From contig NC_053039.3 of NCBI RefSeq assembly GCF_002575655.3, forward strand, positions 375,325,633 to 375,389,632: a DNA stretch of 64,000 bases. The letters are read 5' to 3'. This document shows positions 58,986-64,000 of the stretch, in pieces (position 1 is the stretch's first letter; every line of letters starts with the position of its first letter). The notes beneath the pieces are model-generated. The model was not told the origin of the DNA. It searched no databases and was given only the letters and a program-made list of their open reading frames with translations. The stretch is from Aegilops tauschii subsp. strangulata. Taxonomy: Eukaryota > Streptophyta > Magnoliopsida > Poales > Poaceae. The position numbers were made by a program, and so were the translations under genes.

Positions 58986-59760
58986 TGATCAAGTGCAATA
59001 ACACAGGCTTTCTGTAGATACCTCCTTGGTAAATATGGTCCAGCTATTTGTTGATTGTTTAGCGTTTATACAGCCAGCGATGGATGAGTCGGTGTCAGCG
59101 AGCTATAGCCTTCTGCAGCCTGGTTGAGGTGAATGATGATAATAGGATGGTTTTGTGTGCTGCTTCATCTCCGTTGCGCATCTGTAAAAGTTTGTTTAGG
59201 GGTTTGCCTTGCTTTGCTTTGCTCTAGGTAGTGTAGGGTTTCTCCTTCCTTCTCTTTTGACTTGTGTCAGGAGATGGCAGTTTGTAAGCTGGAAGAGGCA
59301 TTTTTTTAGTGCTCTAGAAGGCAGATTATTTTTTTAGGCTTAGCTTAATATGTTGAAAGTATTTTAGCTCCATGTTTTGCATTGTTGTCCACTTGCCTTG
59401 TGCTCCTAACGTTTGCAGTTGGTGTTTGCCTTCCTTGAGGGGTTCCGCGTACCTGTTAAGTTTGGCTGTTGTCTTTTTACTGGGTAACATAGCATGTGAA
59501 TTTTGAAACTCTTGTAAACAGATGCTCCCGATTTCTCGTGAAATTCCTGCATCTTAACAGGTGCTGATGCATATCAAGTGCCACATCTCTTGTTTAACTG
59601 TCTTGTCTGATTTTTCTGAGTGGCAGCTGCCTTGTCTGATTATGACACGTGCCTCTGTCTGGCCGTTAGTGGACTGTGCGAGAGGCGCTGGGTTGGGGAC
59701 CTCCTATGTGCCGCTTATTGCGGCAAGGAGTTGCAGTTTTGCATAGGAGACGACTCACCT
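58986..59760 (+). other. SCAI 3' UTR and downstream sequence
   Basis: T-rich sequence after the stop is consistent with a 3' UTR. No canonical AATAAA occurs in the first 700 bp; the first is at 59783-59788. The transcript end cannot be placed. Confidence 0.45.
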
Positions 59761-59860
59761 CCGCAGAATGAAAAATCGCAAAAATAAAAGGAAAACGTTG
59801 GTGGCCGGTGGACCGGCCGAACGCTCGGCCGGTTGCTTCCTACGTCCGCATTTCCTATTT

Positions 59861-59914
59861 GACGCCACAGGCGCCAGTTAACGTGCATTTTCATTAACTG
59901 GTGCCTGTGGCGTC
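59861..59914. repeat. 21-bp hairpin
   Basis: The 21-base arm 59861-59881 (containing CCACAGGCGCCAGTTAA) pairs with 59894-59914 (containing TTAACTGGTGCCTGTGG) with one mismatch and a 12-base loop. Confidence 0.88.
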
Positions 59915-60414
59915 CGTAATGGGCCGGCCCATCTTGGCACGGGTTGACCTTTTTTTTGAAAATTCTATGAAATTTTATGAATATCTATTAACTTTTTAAA
60001 AATTTCAAAAGTTTTGTTTTAGATTGATGAACTTTTTTGAATATTGATGAACTTTTTTGAAATTTCATGAATATCTTTTTGAAAATGGATGAACTTATTT
60101 TTTATTTATGATTTTTTTTCAGTTCAATGAACTTTTTCTAAAAACACATGAACTTTTGTTGAATTTCTATGAACTTTCAAAAAAATTAATGAACTGTTGC
60201 TAAATTGGATGAACTTTTTTTTCAATTTAAATGAACTTTTTTTCAAATTGATGATCTTTTTTTAAAATTGATGAACCTTTTTAAAGATATGAACTTTTTT
60301 TTCAAATGGATGAACCTTTTTTCTTTAAATCTGTAAACATTTTTTGATTTCATATTTTTATTTTCGTAACAAAAAAAAACTGGGGGAGCACGCTAGTGGG
60401 CCGGCCCAAGCTAG

Positions 60415-60458
60415 CAGCGGTGCAGGCGCCAGTTCGTTAACGGGCGCCTGCAGCGCTG
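60415..60458. repeat. 16-bp hairpin
   Basis: CAGCGGTGCAGGCGCC (60415-60430) pairs with GGCGCCTGCAGCGCTG (60443-60458) at 14 of 16 positions; the inner 10 bases are perfect. The loop is 12 bases. Confidence 0.8.
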
Positions 60459-60479
60459 TATAGGAGCTCCGTCCTACGT

Positions 60480-61650
60480 CATGCGCTCGCGTTTGCGCAC
60501 AGAGAGCCGCGTTTTCGTGTGTGGGCCTAAACCTTATCCCTTCGCTTCTTCTTCTTTCCCCAATTCATACACGGACATGCGAGCTGAGGTGACCTCTCCC
60601 AACGGTGCCATGGATCTCTCCTCTTTTTTCTCTCCGACCATCAGCCATGACCTCTATTCTCCTCTTCCCGGCGCCATCCTTTTCTCTCCGACCCCATGCG
60701 GTTGCGAGCGAGGTGCTTCGAGGTGGTCGTGGAGTCACTATAAGGGCTTCCACGAGCGTTGTTGCGTGGGCCGCGTGGCGGTGGCTGCGAGGCTGCTGAT
60801 GTCGCCAACGCGCTGCTCCTTGCTAAAGAGGCGGTGATCTGGCAGCAGTCCTCACTCTTTTTGCGCTGGAACCAGTGTCGGATTTTGCTGGAATCGGCAA
60901 ACAATTTTGCTTTGACGGTGTGCCAGGGGATGCTGCATTTGGCCAACGACGACGACAAAGCGATGCTGGAACCGGCAACCAATAATGCTGGAACTGGGGC
61001 CTCAGCGTGCTGGGATCGATGTCTCGGTGTGCTACAAGCTAGCGACGCCGCACGGCGATGCTGGAACCGACACCCAATTGTGTTGGAACTAGACAACACA
61101 GAAGCTGCAACGGCGACTTCGTGGCTCCCACCGTGTCGATATGCTACCAAGGAGATCACCCGGGATGCTGCGTCCGTGAAGTATTTTTTTTGCTACAATC
61201 AAATCTATTGGAGTTTGTTGTTTTGTTGGATTTTTGCTGGATCTATAGTAAATTGTTGCTGGAACTGGCTGTTTGTTTTGCTATAATCGATTTTTGCTAG
61301 GGTTTTGCTGTTTTGTGGGAATTTTGCTGTAACAAGAGTAATATGTTGCTGGAACCGGCTGTTTGTATTGCTACAATCAAATATGTTAGTTTGTGTTTGT
61401 GAGCTTTTTTGCTGGAACCGTCTAAATTTTTGCTTCAACTGAGCATCGGAGGTTTTTGTTTGCTGAGTTTTTTAGCTGGAAGCCGTTGGTGTTTTGACGA
61501 CGGCGGTGAGCCGGAGCCGGCGACGCGAGGATGCTGCAACCATGGCGACCTTGTGACAGGACCTGTTGGTCATCGAGCTGTATCCATGGTGACCACGCAC
61601 TAGGACCTATGGACGAAGGAACCTCATCGTGCGGTTTAAAAAAGCCTAAT
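60480..61650 (+). repeat. Degenerate TTGCTGGAACC repeat region
   Basis: The word TTGCTGGAAC and variants (GATGCTGGAACC, TTTGCTGGATC, TTGCTACAATC) recur about every 25-60 bp from 60880 to 61440. A plus frame of 175 codons (60759-61286) is open through it, rich in Trp, Cys and Leu because the repeat words fall in frame. No known domain or start context; I treat it as repeat and not as a gene. Confidence 0.5.
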
Positions 61651-61668
61651 CGTGTGGTGGCGCGGGCA

Positions 61669-61688
61669 CCGGCCCAAATTTGGGCCGG
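61669..61688. repeat. Perfect 20-bp palindrome
   Basis: CCGGCCCAAATTTGGGCCGG is its own reverse complement. It lies just before a tRNA-like module and an AT-rich array. Confidence 0.95.
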
Positions 61689-61730
61689 CGCACCGGCGCC
61701 TTGTACTGCCCAAAATAGAAAGAACGCTAC

Positions 61731-61797
61731 CAGGAATCGAACCCGCGAACTGCTTGCTGTAGGCGCACCGCGCACTCGCCACTGCGACACGCAAGCT
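61731..61797 (-). other. tRNA-like module with A and B boxes
   Basis: On minus, TGTCGCAGTGGCGAG (61789-61775) resembles an A box and GGTTCGATTCC (61743-61733) is an exact B box. No convincing acceptor stem was seen. It stands between a GGCC palindrome and an AT-rich array. Confidence 0.5.
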
Positions 61798-61939
61798 ACT
61801 CTGACAAATATGCACCGTCAGCATTAAAGAACCTGAACAAGTCCATAGCCACTATAGTAACTGAGGTTTATTGCATACAATTACATATTAAAACTTCTAT
61901 TAAGATTACAAGCGTAAAAAAGAATAAACTTTTTGAAAC

Positions 61940-63250
61940 GCAAACATTATTTGGGAACTGGATAGAAACTAAAACCAAGTAGGAACAAAAAATTGAATAC
62001 GAGAATATTTTCTAAATTATGAACTACTTTTCGTAAACACAAAACATCTTTTCCAAAACAAATAACAAAACGGGAAAGGTGATATTTTGTTTTCAAAACT
62101 AAACTATTTTAAAAAAACTCGAGCATATTTTGAATATGTGAACTAATTTCTAAAACATGAACATTTTTTAAATTTGTGAACAAATTTTGAAAACTGTAGC
62201 TTTTTTAGAACATGTGAAGAAATTTGGAAAACAAGAACATTTTTTGAAATTCCAAATATTTTAGAATTTGCGAACAAAAATTAAACATGCGAACACATTT
62301 GGAATTTATCAACAAATTTTAAAAAATGAACACTTTTTTAATATGTGCACAAATTTTGAAAACGAAAAAATGTTTTTAAATTTGCGAACAAATTTGTAAA
62401 ATGGGAATAATTTTTGAAATTCCGGAACATTTTTGAATTTGTGAACAAAATTTGGAGACGGAAACATGTTTTATGAAATTCCCAAAATTTGTGAACAAAA
62501 TTTAAATATGTAAACATGTTTTGAATTTGTGAACAATGTTTGAAAATGGGAACTTTTGTGAAAACAAATAGTTTTTGGTATGTAACGAAATTTAAAAAGG
62601 TGAACATTTCTTGATTTATCGGGCATTTTCTGAAACGAAGTAAACATTTTTTGATTTACCAAACATTTTCTGAAACGAAGCGAATAAATTTTAAAATTAC
62701 TTTTATAAACAAAATGTGAAAAAGGGGAAAAAATGTAAAAATGAACAAAATTTGTAAGAGGCGAACATTTTTTGTAAAAAAGAACAATTTTTGAGAAAGG
62801 GAAAAGGTGAACATTCTTTTAGATCTGTGAACAATTTGTTAGAAAGGGAACAAATACTCTAAATGTGAACATTTTTATATTTTTTAAGAACAAGATTTTT
62901 TTTAAATTTGTGAACAAATTTTGAAAACGAGAAATTTTTTAAATTTATGAACAAAATTTGAAAATGGGAATATTTTTTAAATTTTCGAACATTTTCCATG
63001 AATCTCAAACAAGATCTTCAGAAATCACAGTTTATTTAGAAATTACAAGCATTTTTCAAATTAGCATACATTTTTAAAAAATGTGAACATAATTTGAAAA
63101 TAGAAAATAAATTTTGAATTCTGACAATATTTGAAATTTCCAAACATTTTTTGAAAAAAGTAAAAGAAACTGGAAAACGTAAAAAATGAAACGAAAAGGG
63201 AACAGAAGAAAAAGGAAACAGTAAAAAAGAGAAACTAAAATCAGGAGGAG
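61940..63250. repeat. GAACATTTTTTGAA degenerate array
   Basis: The 1.3-kb stretch is composed of loosely repeated TGTGAACAAATTTTGAAAA and GAACATTTTTTGAA words about every 25-35 bp. It has no coding content; frames on minus are repeat artefacts. Confidence 0.75.
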
Positions 63251-63429
63251 AAAAAAGGTTCCAAACTGGAACGAATGAACTGGTCGAATGGGCCGGCCCT
63301 TTCCTCTGTGCGATACGGCGACAATTTTGCCGCAGCGCGCGGAAAATAGGGATTTCCGCTGGGTTGGGCTCAACCATCGTTTTCCCAGCGATCCGTGAGC
63401 TTGCGTGGGTGGGCGAGCCCATTTACAGT

Positions 63430-63640
63430 CGGCATGTCGGCTCTTACAGGTGGTCTCCATGCTGCTATTATACATGAAATATTAGAACGTAAAGCTAGTT
63501 TCCAGTTCTGTAGATTCATCCATTTCGAGGCAGATAATCTCGCCAAATTTGCTTGTAATCTTGCTACAGGACATGTGTGGTTGGGCAATCCACATGACCC
63601 AACAGTCGGACCTATGTTTGAATCAATAAAGGTTGGCATA
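63430..63640 (+). pseudogene. LINE RNase H C-terminal scrap
   Basis: A plus frame encodes HAAIIHEILERKASF, then FEADNLAKFACNLATGHVWLGNP, which matches the end of the RNase H domain of plant LINEs (compare EAHNLAKYALKLG and RRVWLGHP near 41135-41200 on minus). The rest of the LINE is absent. The AT-rich array stops close upstream. Confidence 0.65.
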
Positions 63641-63882
63641 ATTTTCTCAAAAAACAAAAAGATCAATATAAAAAATGTTTGTGTAGTTGTAGAAACTGTT
63701 TCAAAAATTGTTCATGTGTTTCAAAAAACCTAACAATTCTAAGAAAAGAATATATACAATGTATAAAATGTTTGCATAGTTAAAAAACGTTCCGATCTTT
63801 TTAAAGCAGGTTTCAACACGTATTTGTTTTTTTCACGTACTCAAAAGTGGTAAAAAATGTAATCATGTATTCTAAAAATGTT

Positions 63883-63884
<2 letters not shown>

Positions 63885-63955
<71 letters not shown>
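63885..63955 (+). repeat. (AC)n microsatellite
   Basis: About 35 uninterrupted AC units are followed by a short AT run to 63962. It is probably highly polymorphic. Confidence 0.97.
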
Positions 63956-63962
<7 letters not shown>

Positions 63963-64000
63963 GTATGTTTTAGATGTATACAAAAATATACAATGCGTAT

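Larger units (their letters stand above)
59800..60475. repeat. Composite repeat: hairpin, ATGAACTTTTT array, hairpin
   Basis: A unit bounded by GC-rich hairpins at 59861-59914 and 60415-60458 holds an array of GATGAACTTTTTT-type units (59945-60340) and GGGCCGGCCC words at both sides (about 59921, 60398). It is the most compact example of the composite repeat type seen at 30830-35000 and 61640-63310. Confidence 0.65.

Noticed and set aside
60759..61286. 175-codon plus frame as a possible gene
   Set aside because: It is built from TTGCTGGAACC-type words that continue after the stop, without domain, intron signals or promoter.

Overview
This window looks like a piece of a large Triticeae (wheat, Aegilops or barley type) nuclear chromosome. 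The evidence is the set of BARE-1/WIS/Angela-type Copia LTRs starting TGTTGGAAATATGCCC or TGAAGGAAATATGCCC, a CACTA transposon with GGGCC-rich subterminal repeats, Athila-like Gypsy LTRs with a tRNA-Asp-like primer site, Stowaway MITEs, plant LINEs with zf-RVT and RNase H tails, and two spliced plant genes with GC-rich grass-type first exons. No prokaryotic operons, CRISPR arrays or rRNA genes were seen.

Layout. 1-5497: remnants of at least three LTR retrotransposons, including an Athila-like LTR plus gag start (2268-3909) broken by an LTR fragment of another family (3910-5497). 5498-19231: two degenerate Copia elements in tandem; the first lost its 5' end, the second its 5' LTR, and the 3' LTR of the second carries an Athila-like solo LTR with a perfect target duplication. 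19232-21824: 3' part of a CACTA transposon. 21825-24749: further LTR remnants with a nested solo LTR (22487-24204, TSD CGCTT). 25400-27120: an intact three-exon HD-Zip class I gene orthologous in appearance to rice HOX4. 28286-29998: a Harbinger-like DNA transposon with TTA duplication and a broken passenger ORF. 30830-35960: composite repeats built from GGCGCC hairpins, tRNA-like A/B boxes and AT-rich (GAACTTTTT) arrays. 36000-39340: a Helitron-like end, unclassified repeat and a shrunken solo LTR. 39770-41006: the tail of a plus-strand LINE with a MITE inside. 41130-51930: a minus-strand LINE split by an Angela-type solo LTR (44102-49464, TSD CTTCT), which is itself split by a 3.6-kb solo LTR (45307-48925, TSD ATAGT). 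53491-58985: a nine-exon SCAI homologue. 59800-64000: more composite repeats, a LINE scrap and a CA microsatellite.

The only two host genes I can support are the HOX4-like transcription factor and the SCAI-like nuclear protein, both on the plus strand about 27 kb apart and separated by nested transposons. Almost all transposon ORFs are dead; several of the stops are CAG to TAG or CGA to TGA changes, as expected from decay of methylated cytosine.

The most unusual signal is a shared cryptic spliced reading frame inside two different LTR families (exons 47198-47272 + 48526-48626 on plus; 5241-5182 + 4192-4173 on minus). In both, a phase-1/phase-1 exon starts Asp/Glu-Tyr, ends at a rare GC donor, and joins in frame to a short acidic last exon that stops 260-300 bp before the LTR end.
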